Source of the DNA: Sanderia malayensis
Lineage: Eukaryota; Cnidaria; Scyphozoa; Semaeostomeae; Pelagiidae
Direction of reading: 5' to 3'
Assembly (NCBI GenBank): GCA_013076295.1
Contig: RQOL01000272.1
Span: forward strand, 30,333-94,332
DNA length: 64,000 nt
The notes below the pieces were generated by a model, which had not been told where the DNA came from, made no database searches, and worked only from the letters and a program-made list of their open reading frames with translations. The translations under genes were made by a program, and so were the position numbers. Shown here in pieces: positions 52,159-64,000 of the stretch (position 1 is the first letter of the stretch; each line of letters opens with the position of its first letter).

Positions 52159-52325
52159 CTAGCCGGGGCGCTCGCTGCGCTCGCTTCCTGGAGTCCGTCA
52201 AGTAAAACAGTTTAATGTGGTTGGCGCACTTCGTGCACTGCATTCGCTAACGCTCATGCCCTTTCCCATCCCAGGCACAGTGGTTTGGTTTTCCCTCGCT
52301 CCCTGTCTATCTATTGTCACCATTG
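52159..52325 (-). other. Helitron right terminal sequence with hairpin and CTAG (copy D)
   Basis: The minus strand reads ...GACTCCAGGAAGCGAGCG, then GCGAGCGCCCCGGCTAG ending at 52159. It is homologous to B 16768-16933. An internal stem, GTGCAC/GTGCGC type, lies near 52227-52242. Confidence 0.85.
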
Positions 52326-54711
52326 TAGTGTTTAACATGCATGGAAATTAGTTTTAGCGATCAGCTTCGTTTCATTTGAAAATCCTCGTTTTCATCAGTT
52401 AAGCCTTGTGCTGATGGTACAGTAGATAAGATGCAACATCAAAGTTTGTTATGTTGTAGGACAACAACAATTAGCCTGCTATTAGTTGAGTGCATGCATT
52501 GACACTTGGCTGTGGTACTTTGTCAACCTAATACAAACAGTAAAGGATGATCTATGATGCGCATCCAGAATTTAAATTAATGTTGACTTACAGAGGTATG
52601 GTTTTGTTTCCATGATAAGATGATACTGATGCATTGGATTTGACAAATCAATAGGTATGAAGTCTCCAATACTTGCATTTGTACAATGATGTACATCAGT
52701 AGATCTACAAAGTGAAAAAGACAAATTATGTTCTATTTAACATGTTGGTTTATTACTATTGAGGGTAAAAAATATTTGGATTTGGATAAGATAGCCCTTG
52801 GGAGCTGAATAAGTGGATAGCGAAAAATTGCTCTTTCATAATTAGGGACTTTGTTTAACTGGAAAAACAATTGGGACTTTCTTCACTGTATTGTAACGTA
52901 GTATTTAGAATATATTAAAAGCCTTCATAGCAAAAAGTAAGTTTGACTCAAGTAACAATAGTTTCCTTTCCTTAATATTAATGTTAAATAAAGAGAGAAT
53001 CTGTGGAGTTTAATTTTCCTATCATGTTGATTCAATGTATCTCAATATAAAAAGAAATAAAGAAATCAATATTGTTAATATTAATATTATCAATATTATC
53101 AATATTGACATTACAGACAAAACAGATCATGTAATGCATTTGCCACGAAAAAGCTTTATTAAATTAAATAAAGTACAAAGTTTCCACAGCTGGGATTGGC
53201 TTACATTAGTTTGAATCATATAGAACATAAGGATAAGTACCTGTTACCTTGGATATCCAAAGCAAAAGTACTTCATAATCATCATCAATGGGATGGGAAT
53301 GGCATGGTGAAAGGAGTTTCATAGGAGTATTGGGCTTGGCTGTTGGTAAGGCAAAGAAGGCAGCCACAAAGTGAAAAGAAGCGACTGCAACATGTGGCTA
53401 CAGGATTAAACACTCTTTGTGAAACATTAAATATAAAAAGCTATGAAACATAAGCGGAGTTGTCAATTTTGGCATCAAGAAACCTAATGGTGAGAATGAG
53501 TGAAATACAATTGGCCTAAGAAATTGTAGTTTAAATGTCAACTTGAATGGGGTGAAAGTAAAAGTAAACTCTACCTACCCCTCAGCTATGGCAAATGAAT
53601 GTTTCTCTCAGGTTTACTTTGTCTTATTTCAGCATCAAGTTTCGTTGCGATCCAAGATTTCGGAATTATGTTAATGCTTATGCTGTTCTAATATGAAATA
53701 TTAGGACAGCATAGCACAAAGAAAAAATTGCTACGTTGACGAAACATAGCATAAATCGAAATCATACACGAATTCTATTGTTATGCAGCCTCGTTTGGAC
53801 GTAATTATCTGATTGAGCTGGATTGGCTAACAATCAGGGCAACCTCAACTGAACAAAGAACATGCTGTTAGTGCGCCCTTCCTTTCATATTTGTTGTTCC
53901 TGAGAGGGTGAATGGCGATGGTAAGTAGGTTTTGCAAAGCGTATTATATCATTGCGATCTTTCAAGATACATCTTGAAAATAAATGTATAGCGTTTCTGT
54001 GAAGGCTTTGATTCATTTTACCAGCGTATAAGACTTAAGGAAATATAGTATTTGACAAAATCCCTTGAGAATAGGCCACATGTAAGAAAAACGGATGCTA
54101 GAGATATGATACATTGTCTGTATTTGAATATGATGTAAGATTCTGTTCTTTTTACATTTTATTACATGTACTATTCGTGCATTTTAGGTGGTGCATAACT
54201 TGTGTAGCCTCATGTTAATGGAGGCAATTTTTGACTGTTCTTCAGGTAAGTATTGAATTATAGGAGATCATTACGCATCCGAAAGGCCATCTAGGCATCC
54301 GAAAGGCCAGTTCATTTATAAAAACGGGTTTTTGAAATACATTTCTTACAAATTTGTAGGGCTTGTGTCAAATCGCGTGAAAAGTAGAGTTGAAAGGAAT
54401 TTTTGGTGATTAATATTTTTGGCAAAGTGCATTGTTTTTAAAGGTAAGAGTCTGTTATTATTTTCTTATTATTATTATTGTTATAAATTGTTATTTAGTA
54501 ATTTCTAGTGGACTACACATGTTGACTATTTAGGAAAACCAACAAACATTAAAAGAAAATGAACAAAAGAGAAACATTAAAACAGTAACAGGTAAAATCA
54601 GTTGTCAATGAATTCCTCTTACTAACGATAGTATTTCTTGTGTTGGCACTTCTGCCCACATGTATCGGGTTTTGCCTTTGACTTTTTTTTGTTTTTTTTT
54701 TGCTTTCTTTT
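52326..54711 (-). other. Helitron tail between accessory gene and terminus (copy D)
   Basis: Colinear with A 6074-8480 and without the MITE (empty site near 53486-53510). It holds an AT-rich insert of about 200 bp (52960-53170, with ATATTAATATTATCA repeats) and a strong hairpin at 53680-53712 (15-bp arms, one mismatch, loop GAA), both absent from A. No gene is supported. Confidence 0.5.
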
Positions 54712-55260
54712 TTATCTTTTTGATTCTTTTTTATTGAGAATTTTAATTGTTATTTCATTAGATTTTCTGTAGGAAAGAATACATGGTTTGAGAAAGAGTT
54801 AAAAGTGAGCAATATTTTTTTGCACGGATGAGATGGGTATTTAGCATTGCAACTTACGCAATTTGATCTTTTGTCAGGTGTCTCCCTTGGAGGCTCACTA
54901 AATGAAATTTTGTTTCCCTGGTAATTGAGCTGAATTTGTCAGCACATTCTCTCTTTAGTGTGGAGATATCTTTGAAGTTGAAAAGCTGTGACAAATAGGA
55001 CAACAATGAATTTAGAAGATTGACTCACTATTGTTAAAAGGTATGATACATTTGTGTTTCCTTGTAATGCAGTTGGATTACGTTGGTATTCACAACATTT
55101 AGTAAATTGATCAATATATGGATGAAAGTATTTTCAATGTCACCTCCACTTCCTTGCCACAATGAATCATTGTAGCTTCCTTTTGCACAGGGTTCTCAAC
55201 TTCACCCTCAACTGTTGCTGCAGTCTCCTGATTCATGGGAACTTCTGATTCAGCATTCAT
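54712..55260 (-). CDS. Unrecognised Helitron accessory protein, three exons (copy D)
   Basis: On the minus strand: ATG 55260 to 55144, 54985-54858, 54766-54712 (TAA). The lengths 117, 128 and 55 nt sum to 300, giving 99 aa. The acidic first exon (MNAESEVPMNQET) and the core exon (LKRECADKF, TKFHLVS, QGRHL) align with A and B. The lysine-rich end is cut short by an early stop after KKESKR. The candidate promoter is at 55732-55740. Unlike the neighbouring Rep-helicase of this copy, all three exons are free of frame-breaking indels. Function unknown. Confidence 0.62.
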
Positions 55261-55299
55261 TTTTGCACTATATATAAATATATTTTATTGTCAGTGAAT

Positions 55300-58200
55300 G
55301 AAAGCAGACTTAATAGGCTATCAGTTGTTTGAATTTGCCTCCACACCTACACTTTTAATATATTAATATAACAGTTTTATTTTCTGCAGATAATAATATA
55401 ATATATTTCTTACAATGAAGAGGAGAGACTAAAGGCAGGCAGAAAATGCAGAACTGAATACATGAACTTACGGTAGCAGTAGTGCAAAATATCTATTTCA
55501 AGTGAACCTGTTAAGGATAAAATTGTTATTGTGATAATATCCACTGCAATGGCAATTGTGACATAAAATATAGCATTTGAGCTTTTTTAAAGCTGTTTAG
55601 TTATAAATAGCCTGTTTTTCATGTGAAAGTAAAAGCAACATTAAAAATACATGTACTTACGTAAATTGTTGTTTTTTGTGTTTTAAAAATTTTTACGCAC
55701 GCTAGTCCTCTATGACGCAAGAAATTTTAAATTTCGCGCCGCTATTGTTGTTGCTAGGACGCCGAAATTCCCGTGAAAATCTGATGATAATAGTATTAGC
55801 TCCAGGACATTATGGTGCTGCATTGATTGTATTGTGATTGTAGTTTTCAAGAGCAACAAAATTTAATTATGCGATAACTATTAAATTACAATTGCGATGA
55901 GAATACACGTTTTTTATGAGGGCCTAGTTGTTTAAGTTCGTTTTTTGAGATCCTTTGACCACTTTGTAGTTGTAAAAGTCTTTAATTTTAAGTTTGGCAT
56001 TTGGTGGACATAATTAGTAGAGACGCAAGAAAAGCATTCAAATTCATCGTTTTGCTGTGTGAAAGGATAAGAGGTTAACACATGAAGAAGCTTCATATAA
56101 TGTAAAAGTACTGAAAATCAATGGAACCGGCTTCCTAATTTTAAATAGTGCGGAAATATTAATATACTAAAAATTAAAAGATGCCTTAGTGATTTGGTCT
56201 GTAGTAGTAAACGTTCCTTAAGTTTTCTACCTTATACATGTAGGTTCCTTTAAAAAAGCTTGTTACTTCAAGTTGCCATTATGTTGTAATTGTTTGAGGA
56301 TTCAATAAGTTTCTGGCTTGCATGTTAATTGTATGGAAAGCTCTTTATGATATAAGACACATTGTAAGATGGTAGTACAGTTCATGTAATACAGTGTCTA
56401 TACTGAAAATAAGCAAGTGTCAATGTATATACAATTAGAATGTTGTTGATAAAAAAAACAGAAATACTTTGTCAAGCACTTCCACAGTGAATGAATGAGG
56501 AGACACCATACACTATGAGGTTCTGGTTAAAAAGATACTACAATGGGAAACTTATCATGCAAGACTCTCAATATTCAAGTAAGATAACAAAGACATATTT
56601 ATGCACATATAGATTATTAAAATGCATTAATAATGTTTGCTTGTGTGGTAAGAGCCATCTTAGCTTGTTTTGTCCAGTGTAATGGAGGATTCTATCAGTG
56701 ATTGATACAATGTATGCTTCCACTAAATTTGAAAATGTTGTGCTGTAATGGTTGTGAAATCATTGCCGTCTGTGCCTGGCACACTGAGTTATGACAACAC
56801 ATCTGCCTGATAAGGAACATCATTAAGTGACAATGAGGAAGAATTAAGTACCTACAGGTTTAGAATACTGTAAGTGATTTGTTAAGAAAACATTTAGTGG
56901 TAGTCAATGTAGAAATATTATTAGCCTTATTTATTCAGTCTGCTTTTTAAGCAAGGTGCATTAATTGATTCATATGGAACAGAGAGCATCATACCTTGAA
57001 TATTATACCTGACTTGGGAAATAATTTGAAGAGAACATTTTGAACCATTGATTGAATTTTCCATTGCCTTTGACTAAATGAATCTGTACAAAAATAGGAA
57101 AAGAGCATTAATGAGTGGTAGACAAAAGAGATATGCAATGCATGTGCAATGAGGAAGGTGGTAAGTAAATAAAGTGTGGATTTTTCCAGGGCTTGAACTT
57201 GACTTTCACTGGTTTCCTTCATGTACATTACAACAATTAAACATCTTGGATAAACAGAAATTGAAAGCAGGTTCATGTTGGGATATCAATGAGCTTTGCT
57301 TGTAAAACAAAGAAGGCAGCCACAAAGTCAATAAATTGGTTAGGAACTATATTCACGGAAATAAAACCCCAGGAAGATGTTGGTAGAGCAATGTACATTT
57401 TTCTGAAAACAAAGAAGTGAAAAAAAATTGGAGAATTTCCAGAATTCTGGCTAACAAACTATATGTAAACCGTGAGTTGAATAGAAATGGCCTAAGTAAG
57501 CAATTTCCACATAACATATCAAATTCAAAGGGATGAACGTGAAAATATAGATTGTTGACCTCTGATTCATAGCAGCCTAGTTGTTTCCTTTAGTCAATAA
57601 GGGTACATGAGCTTTATTTTCTCTCATTTCAGTAGCAAATTCGCTTATATCTAAATATCCATTGTTTGATTGTCCAAAATGAAAATGAACCTATTTACCT
57701 TTGTGAACAGCAAGGTAGTTGTTTCCTTTGAGCCAGGAAGGCTTTATGAGGTATAATTTCATTGAGTTCAGCAAAAAATCCAACTCGATGCCATTTGTTG
57801 GCAGACAGAAACTTAACCCGACAGGCAACAATAGTGCGATGATGAGACATAACATAGATGAAAATCATACATAGACAGCACAAAGGCGTTTGAAATGGGA
57901 GACAGAAGTCGCCTCGTTTCAATGATATTAGCAGAAATGCATCTAATTAAAAACGAAGTCAATAAATTTTGTTATGATATTATTGAATGGAGATTTATAT
58001 GGGACAAATACACAAATATATGAATATTGAAACTCTAACGATTACTCCTGGAATCTGCTATTGAAATACGTAAATCGCTAATTAAAAACTTTTATTAATG
58101 CGGAAGATCTGAAAGATATAAACTACAGTACAAAAAACATGTTTTGAAAGGATGGATAGATATTTGTATTGTATGCGAAGTACGAATGCGAAAGGTTCAG

Positions 58201-58850
58201 TCATGATAGAGTTACTATTAAAATTGGTGAATTGTCAATATCCATAAAAATTGATCCATACAATCCGTAGTTCAGGTTGCAAAATTGATTGGTTAAGCGA
58301 CGTCTTTAGCAAAATGACAGTACCTCAATTTGGATTCTTCAATAGCACTTCACTCTCAGCAAGCATACATCTCTGCCACGGCGTGAATGTATTCTTTCAA
58401 TAACCGCGTCGTTTGTTTGAGGATTACGTTTGTACATAGCAAAAAAAAGAATAAGATTGCCGGTTACATTAGTTAAAAGCTCGAACACCAGCGTCAAGGA
58501 GTAACCTTTGTTCGAGTTTTCCTTGTTGGTGAAAAGTGCAATTGAAATTTGGAAGTATATAACAGTAAACACTAAAGGGGCCTCTATAGCTTAGATAAGT
58601 TTTCATGTATTAAAAGGAGAGGGGGGATGTTATTGATATGCGATGTTTTAAAAAAAACTATCCTTAAGGGACAACTTGCAGTTTTCACAGAGTAAGGAAA
58701 TCCACTTTCCCATAGGCAATATCGGAGAAAATGGCAACGCATAACTCTTAATAATCGGGCGCTACGCAGGATTCAGGACTGTGCCGACTGCTGTGTGTGG
58801 TGCAGTCACCCCTGGACATGTGGATGGTGTAATGTCCAGTTGGTCTCCGC
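55300..58850 (-). other. Helitron tail, first half (copy D)
   Basis: Inverted and colinear with A 1890-5400 and B 12540-15930. It contains the E2F-like site (55732-55740) and the open 75-nt candidate exon (57083-57009, within a longer reading to 57276). Another open exon-like stretch runs from about 57922 to 57695, containing AELNEIIPHKAFLAQRKQ. The last is broken in A and B. No complete gene model is possible. Confidence 0.5.
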
Positions 58851-58853
58851 AGA

Positions 58854-58935
58854 TCAGTGTTATCTAGAATGAATTCATTCTAGAAGGTGCCAGTAACGGC
58901 TGTACATCACACTTATGTGCGACGTGATCTGCGTT
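58854..58935 (-). other. Nested inverted repeat past the helicase stop (copy D)
   Basis: The same perfect 22-bp palindrome as in A, here at 58863-58884, with the outer TGATCTGCG/CGCAGATCA arms about 35-40 bp away on either side. Confidence 0.6.
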
Positions 58936-59033
58936 GACACACAATACCCGTACCCTTGAATGTGTGTATGTGCGTTTTGGTAGGCAGCCCTCTGTAGAGC
59001 AACTGTGCAGATGGTCGCTCTAGGATGAAGCCT

Positions 59034-62000
59034 TTACAGGACTTCTGGAAAACAATGTTCTTTGTTTTCCTGTGTGTTTCCTCTGGAGGTATACTTTGAG
59101 CCCGTTAAATGATGTTGCTCTGACATGGCCACATATAACTGACCATGTGTGAACACGGGCTCAGGTAAGTACAAACCAACATACCTCAGGGATTGCCCCT
59201 GTGCCTTGTTGATTGTCAAGCAGTATGCAAGTCTGACTGGAAACTGTCGGCGTTTCATTTTGAACGGCATTTCCGTGTCCTGAGTGGAGACTGTGATCTT
59301 GGGAATCATGACCCGTTGTCCTCTGTGCTCCTTGGTAATGATCTCTGCTGTGATCACGTGACGTCGGCAGATGCCGAACTATGAGTCTTGTTCCGTTGCA
59401 AAGACCTTTCTTTGGATTGAGATTCCGCAGAAGAATGATCGTTGCACCAACCTAATGCAATGAATATTATTGTGATTAATGACGGCTTTTTTATGGTGCA
59501 CCACCTTTGCACATAATAATTGAATGCAATAGGATGAAAGATTGTAATCTTCCTACCTTGAGTTTAAGTCTGTGCAAGGGCATTCCATTCGGAGTGAGTT
59601 GGTTGAGAAATTCAATGGGGTAGGCCTCTTCCTCATCTGGATCGTCTGTGACAACACTGTCTGTGCTGTAATAAGTTCTTTCGGCTGTTTGAAGTCTGTC
59701 CAGAATTAAGTCGTTTACTTGATGTGATAAGTCATTCTTTGGAGTCAGACAACAGCGTTCAGACATTGTTACAGGATCCATCATTAGGTGTGAATCTGGT
59801 GTGTTCGGCCTGGGAAAAATGAAGTTCAGCATGTCTTCTTTAGACGAAGTGCATATCTGTTGTGGCAGAATTACGTTGTCCAGTGCATCGTGTGCTTCTT
59901 GCTTGTTGCCAAGTCTGAGAAGCCATTCTGAGAATTCACGGTATGAATCATCTTGAACGGCTCTCATGTTGGTGTGTAACGATGCTGCTGAAACTTTGTC
60001 CATAGATCAATGATCTGGTGTGATTTTAGAGTCTCTGCTACAATTCTTTCCCTTCCTGCTTTCGTGACGACAGGTAGAACTGTCTGAAGTCACCCAAGTA
60101 GCATGAACTTGCCACCAAATGGTCTGTCGACATGTGTAATGTCTCGAAGCAGTCGGTCGACTGCTTGTAATGCAAGTGCGGGAATCATGGAAGCTTCATC
60201 CCATATAAAGAGAGTAGTTTCGCGCAATACCTGTGCTCTCCTGCTCTGTCTCTTGACATTACACGTTGATTCAGCTTGAAGTGGTATAGGAATTTGAAAG
60301 GTAGAATGTGAAGTTCTACCATTTATGAGCAGCGTTGCAGCAATTCCTGACCACGCCATGCACTGAACTTTATGTCCATTGGCTTGCAGATTGTGAACCA
60401 ACGTGTTGTAAAGGAAAGTTTTCCCGGTTCCAGCCGGCCCGTCAACAAAGTGACAGTTCTGTTCGGATTGCGCGTTGATAGCATCAGTGATTCCCGTGTA
60501 TATGGCTCGCTGTTCAGGGTTCAATGCGGCCAGCATTCGTTCTCCTTCCTCTCTGGCATTGCCAACATCGATGTCATCTTCCTCTGTAATAATAAGTGAA
60601 ATATATTGCAATAAAATTGGAAAGAAAGCAGGAGAATCATGTGCAAAAATACGTAAATGCCCTTGTCTGCACGATGTTAGATACATTATTATATTTACTA
60701 ATACAGTACATATTTGAAAATAACACATTAGTACCTCGTTCAGGAATGACATAGTCGGCTGGAAGTTGAGGAAGGTCAGCATAATTAGTGATCGATTGAC
60801 CATGTACTTTCAAATTTTCGTCAATGTCATGTAGACATTGATACATGTGTCGGTCTTCAAAAGCTATGGCCATATCTGGATGATTGAGTTGATCACGTCG
60901 TACAAATCTTCACTCAATGCTTCTTTGAACATGTTGAAGAGTGCTGCGATATCAGAAGGTGTTTGAAAAAGGAGTAATGTTGCAAACAACTGTCTCAGTT
61001 GTATTGGCATGTTAAAAATAACTGCCTCCTCCAAACAGCGTATGATTTCAGCATCATCTTCCAAGAGACCTAGAGCTAAAGCTGCGTCTTTGAAGGAATT
61101 GCATAGGTTTCCTTCTATCGTGCGAAGATCTTCAAACGACGTGGCACCTCGTTTATGGAGAAGCAATAGTCTCAGTGCGAATCTTTGCTCACATGGTCGT
61201 GGGTGAACTTGATATATTCTGCCTATGACAGGCAGTGTTCTCCGCTGTCTTGCTTTCCATGTTTTGGTGCGCTCGTTGAAAACATAGTGTTCAGGAATTT
61301 CGTGATAGAGATATTGGCGTGCAGCCGGGTCTTGTGCATTCAATTCAAACCAAGACGTCAGTGTGGTTTTTTCATTGATGTTTTGTAATTGTTCGACCCT
61401 TCCATTATCCTGAAAGTATACGGTCTGCTGATCAGGTAGATGAACATGCAGACGTTTATAGTGTGACTTTTCTCGTGCATGGAAAATTGGAATATTCTGT
61501 GAACAGCTTCGTGTGGTCCAATATACCGAGCGTTGATGTATTGGCGTACTTCATCGTGCTCAATATCTTGAGGTACTTGCTGCTGCTGTCCTTCGAGAAT
61601 TTCCACGTGTGCCATGTCTTGTCCTTTATGAATATATTTGAAAATATATTTCACGGACTTCACAGTGCTACATATTTCGAGATTAATGTGACACTGATAC
61701 TTGAGTAGAAGATGGCGATTATGTGGCACAACCCATGTATCATCTAGAAGTCGATCTTCCAGATTGACTGGGTGACGACAGCGTCGTCTGTAGAGGGATA
61801 ACCATTCGCATTGACTTGTGTTTCGGCAGTGCGATCTTTCGGAAATCGTTTCTTGCATTTGTTATTCTCCATGCAAACACATCCGGGGTTTATATCACCG
61901 CATGGTCCATGTGTCATGTGCTTCAGTACTAACTTGTGATATCTTGCATCCTGTGGGTCCGGAATTTCAGCTGATATGAGTCGATCTACCTGTAGGTTTC

Positions 62001-64000
62001 GAGGAAAATATCACATGTAAGTTCTACACATCAAAATGCATTGTGTTTTTACTAAGCAATACAACTGATGATAATATTTCATACTCAATAATAAATGTAT
62101 AATAAATCTATCTTTTACTCTATAATAAATTATTGCTATAGATGTTACCTCTTCAGGTGTTCGTGGTCTATCAGCCTCAGAGAGGAACAGAATCATGTGA
62201 GCGTGTGGTAGTCCTCTCTTCTGAAATTCGATGACATATACATGTGCAATAGTGTGTCCGAGAATGTGCTTGTGAAGGACATCTTCCAGTAGTTCTTGTA
62301 GTTTCTGTTGAAATACTCGTGTGACGATGTCAGGCCGGTCATTCGCCTTCTGGTGTGGTAGAATGTTTCTGAAATCTCCTTCCATTGGGATTGGCCGTCA
62401 TGGTTAGGAAGATGTCAGGCTTGCCATACTTTCTGACGATAGTCATTGCATCTTGAAAGTTCTGGTACATATTTCGTTGACTGCCTGAAAAAGATGAGGG
62501 AAGTATGACAACACGACCGACATCAATATGAAGGGGTTCGTTGGGATTGTTTGCCCTGGCCATTTGATTTTCGATTTCAGCCCTTCTGTTCAGGTGATCC
62601 ATCAGGCCTCGATAACTGTCAGCACGTAATTGCCGTTGATTGTGCAAAATCCAGTTGAGCTTGTTTCCTTCTATTTTGGTGTATGCATCCACCAGATATT
62701 GTTGAAAGAGAAGTGTTGCGCTGTGGATGGTAGACAGTTGATTTCTGACTTGTATTCGGTACGAATAATATTCGGCGATTGTGAGTCTGACACGGTGGAC
62801 ACGATCAGGATTTTCCTGGTCTTGTCCTCGACGTGTAGGTAGACGTTGAAGGTCCAAGCTGTAACCCCGATCACCCTGAAAGAACAACAATGGATAGGTT
62901 AGAGGATCCGCAACGGGATCTAAGGCATTAATCTTCATAAGATTACCACGCCTTGTTCGAATTTGAAGCTCTCTATTCTCGGGATTAGGAGCACCGCCAT
63001 TGCGTGTAGTGTAGACTGCTGCAATTTCTCTGGCAGTAGGATTATCATATCTTCGATCTTGTTCTGGGCGACCGGTAATAATCATCTTGAATGTGGGAAT
63101 AGGCTGATCATTGGCAATGGCTTGCTGCCTTTGCTCTTCCAGTACTTCTCCCATTGTTTTAAAATGTTGAGCAAACCGATTTACTGCCATCAATTCGTTT
63201 TGCAGCAGCGCCACCATGTCTAAGTCCAAGTTTTGTTCTCTGGCTGTGTTCTGGCGTTCTTGCAGTGCTTGCTGGGTGTCCATAATGTATAATTCTGCAT
63301 ATTTTCGGGACCTGTCGGTTTCAGTTACCCCTGTTGAATTAAGGAAACATTCTAAATTGTACTTCGTTATATCAACTGCAATTTTCAATGCAGCAGTGCT
63401 TGTTAAAAGCATCATAAAGCGCCTTGATTTCGATTGGACAACTCTTAATATCAGGCAAGGATAGAGAGCTTATCCATTGTAGATTGGGTGGGAAAGGACT
63501 TGAGCGTTCTGTCAACATCCGTTTCATCACGTGAAGCTATTATATGAAAATGTAGGATAATATAAGAGCTACTAAGAGAGGGACGTTATATTTACCTGTC
63601 ATATGGTATGCACTTCCATGTATGGTGATGACTGGTGGTCCTGCATTAGCGTGTCTTACAACGTTAGCTGTCCAGGATGCCATCGCCATTAGTGAATTGT
63701 ATCTACGGAAATTTTTGAGAAAATATTTAGATTCATCAGTAGTTCCAGTGTATAAATGCATCACATTTGCCGGGGGTGGTTGAATGGGATCGAGAGTTAT
63801 TAATCCTCCCATACAACATTTGTTGTATTGTTTTCTTGAGTTGAGTTCCTCTCGGAAGTACTTCGCTTCACAGTGAATACATGTCCTGGTCATTTTCCAA
63901 GATGATGAGGCATTGGGGAGAATTGAGGAATTTCAACAATAGGTTGATTTACTTCCCTTGCTTGTTGTTCGATGGGTTGGGACATCATCTTGGTGTTGTG
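59034..64000 (-). pseudogene. Helitron Rep-helicase, complete domain order but many small indels (copy D)
   Basis: Exons on the minus strand are 64000-63596 (partial exon 4), 63330-62149, 61989-60735, 60583-59557 and 59451-59034. Cys cluster, HUH (GLPHAHMILFL), KYIFKYIHKG, Walker A GPAGTGKT and WDEAS are all present. Exon lengths differ from the intact ones by -2, -3, -4 and -2 nt. The losses seen include CCCAAATGG to CCCAATGG near 62390, TATCCCCTC to TATCCCTC near 61797, one base near 61455, one near 60905, three near 60085, one near 59980, and three offset by one insertion in the last exon. Exon 4 also has small losses near 63980 and 63895. As given the gene is broken. The splice sites and almost all codons are otherwise preserved, so sequence error in this part of the assembly is a real alternative. 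Confidence 0.88.

Larger units (their letters stand above)
52159..64000 (-). mobile_element. Helitron copy D, nearly full length, 5' end outside the window
   Basis: Inverted relative to A, B and C. From right to left it has Rep exon 4 (partial), exons 5-8, the long tail with the accessory gene, and the terminal hairpin ending CTAG at 52162-52159. The tail (59033-52159) is about 6.9 kb and colinear with A without the MITE. The Rep-helicase sequence is close to A and B in substitutions but has many 1-2 nt indels. Confidence 0.92.

Noticed and set aside
1..64000. tRNA, rRNA or host protein-coding genes
   Set aside because: None could be recognised; all convincing coding sequence belongs to mobile elements.

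Overview
This is repeat-dominated nuclear DNA from an intron-bearing eukaryote. It is AT-rich, has GT-AG introns of about 100-270 bp, carries Helitron and Penelope-like retroelement sequence, and includes long satellite and minisatellite arrays. A metazoan is most likely, but no host gene is present to fix the species. Two runs of exactly 100 N (8628-8727 and 37492-37591) are scaffold gaps, so the order across them is not proven.

Four copies of one large autonomous Helitron family account for most coding sequence. Copy A (+, 1 to about 8627) enters inside the gene and keeps the last two helicase exons intact. Copy B (+, 8728-16933) has an intact Rep domain, but a deletion removes most of its helicase. 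Copy C (+, about 18611-25594) is the only copy showing the 5' exons, and it stops in mid-helicase. Copy D (-, 64000-52159) is nearly full length but carries many 1-2 nt indels. Taken together the copies give one eight-exon Rep-helicase gene whose exon lengths sum to 5007 nt (about 1668 aa). It has an N-terminal Cys cluster, an HUH motif, a two-tyrosine motif and a Pif1-like helicase. Downstream of it lies an unusually long tail (about 7 kb in A and D) with a second, three-exon gene on the same strand. That small protein has an acidic N-terminus, a 43-residue conserved core and a lysine-rich C-terminus. It is open in all three tails and I do not recognise it. The whole element is inferred to be about 15 kb.

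The autonomous copies B and D end in a GC-rich hairpin and CTAG. The next base starts another element beginning TC. The 37.6-52.2 kb region is a head-to-tail array of non-autonomous Helitrons (minus strand, mostly 2.2-3.6 kb each). Each has a TC start, about 1-1.5 kb of unique sequence, a 14-bp minisatellite, CATA microsatellites, and one to three copies of the hairpin terminus. The direct CTAG/TC joints are what rolling-circle replication or insertion of multimers would leave. The array abuts D on its right. A mirror-image partial unit abuts B on the left (16934-18610).

Between the two mirror-image units lie copy C, the first exon of a Penelope-like element fused to it (25595-25919, minus strand), and about 11.6 kb of a 92-bp satellite (25920-37491, roughly 125 monomers). 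A 421-bp MITE with an 8-bp target duplication sits in the tail of copy A; copy D gives the empty site.
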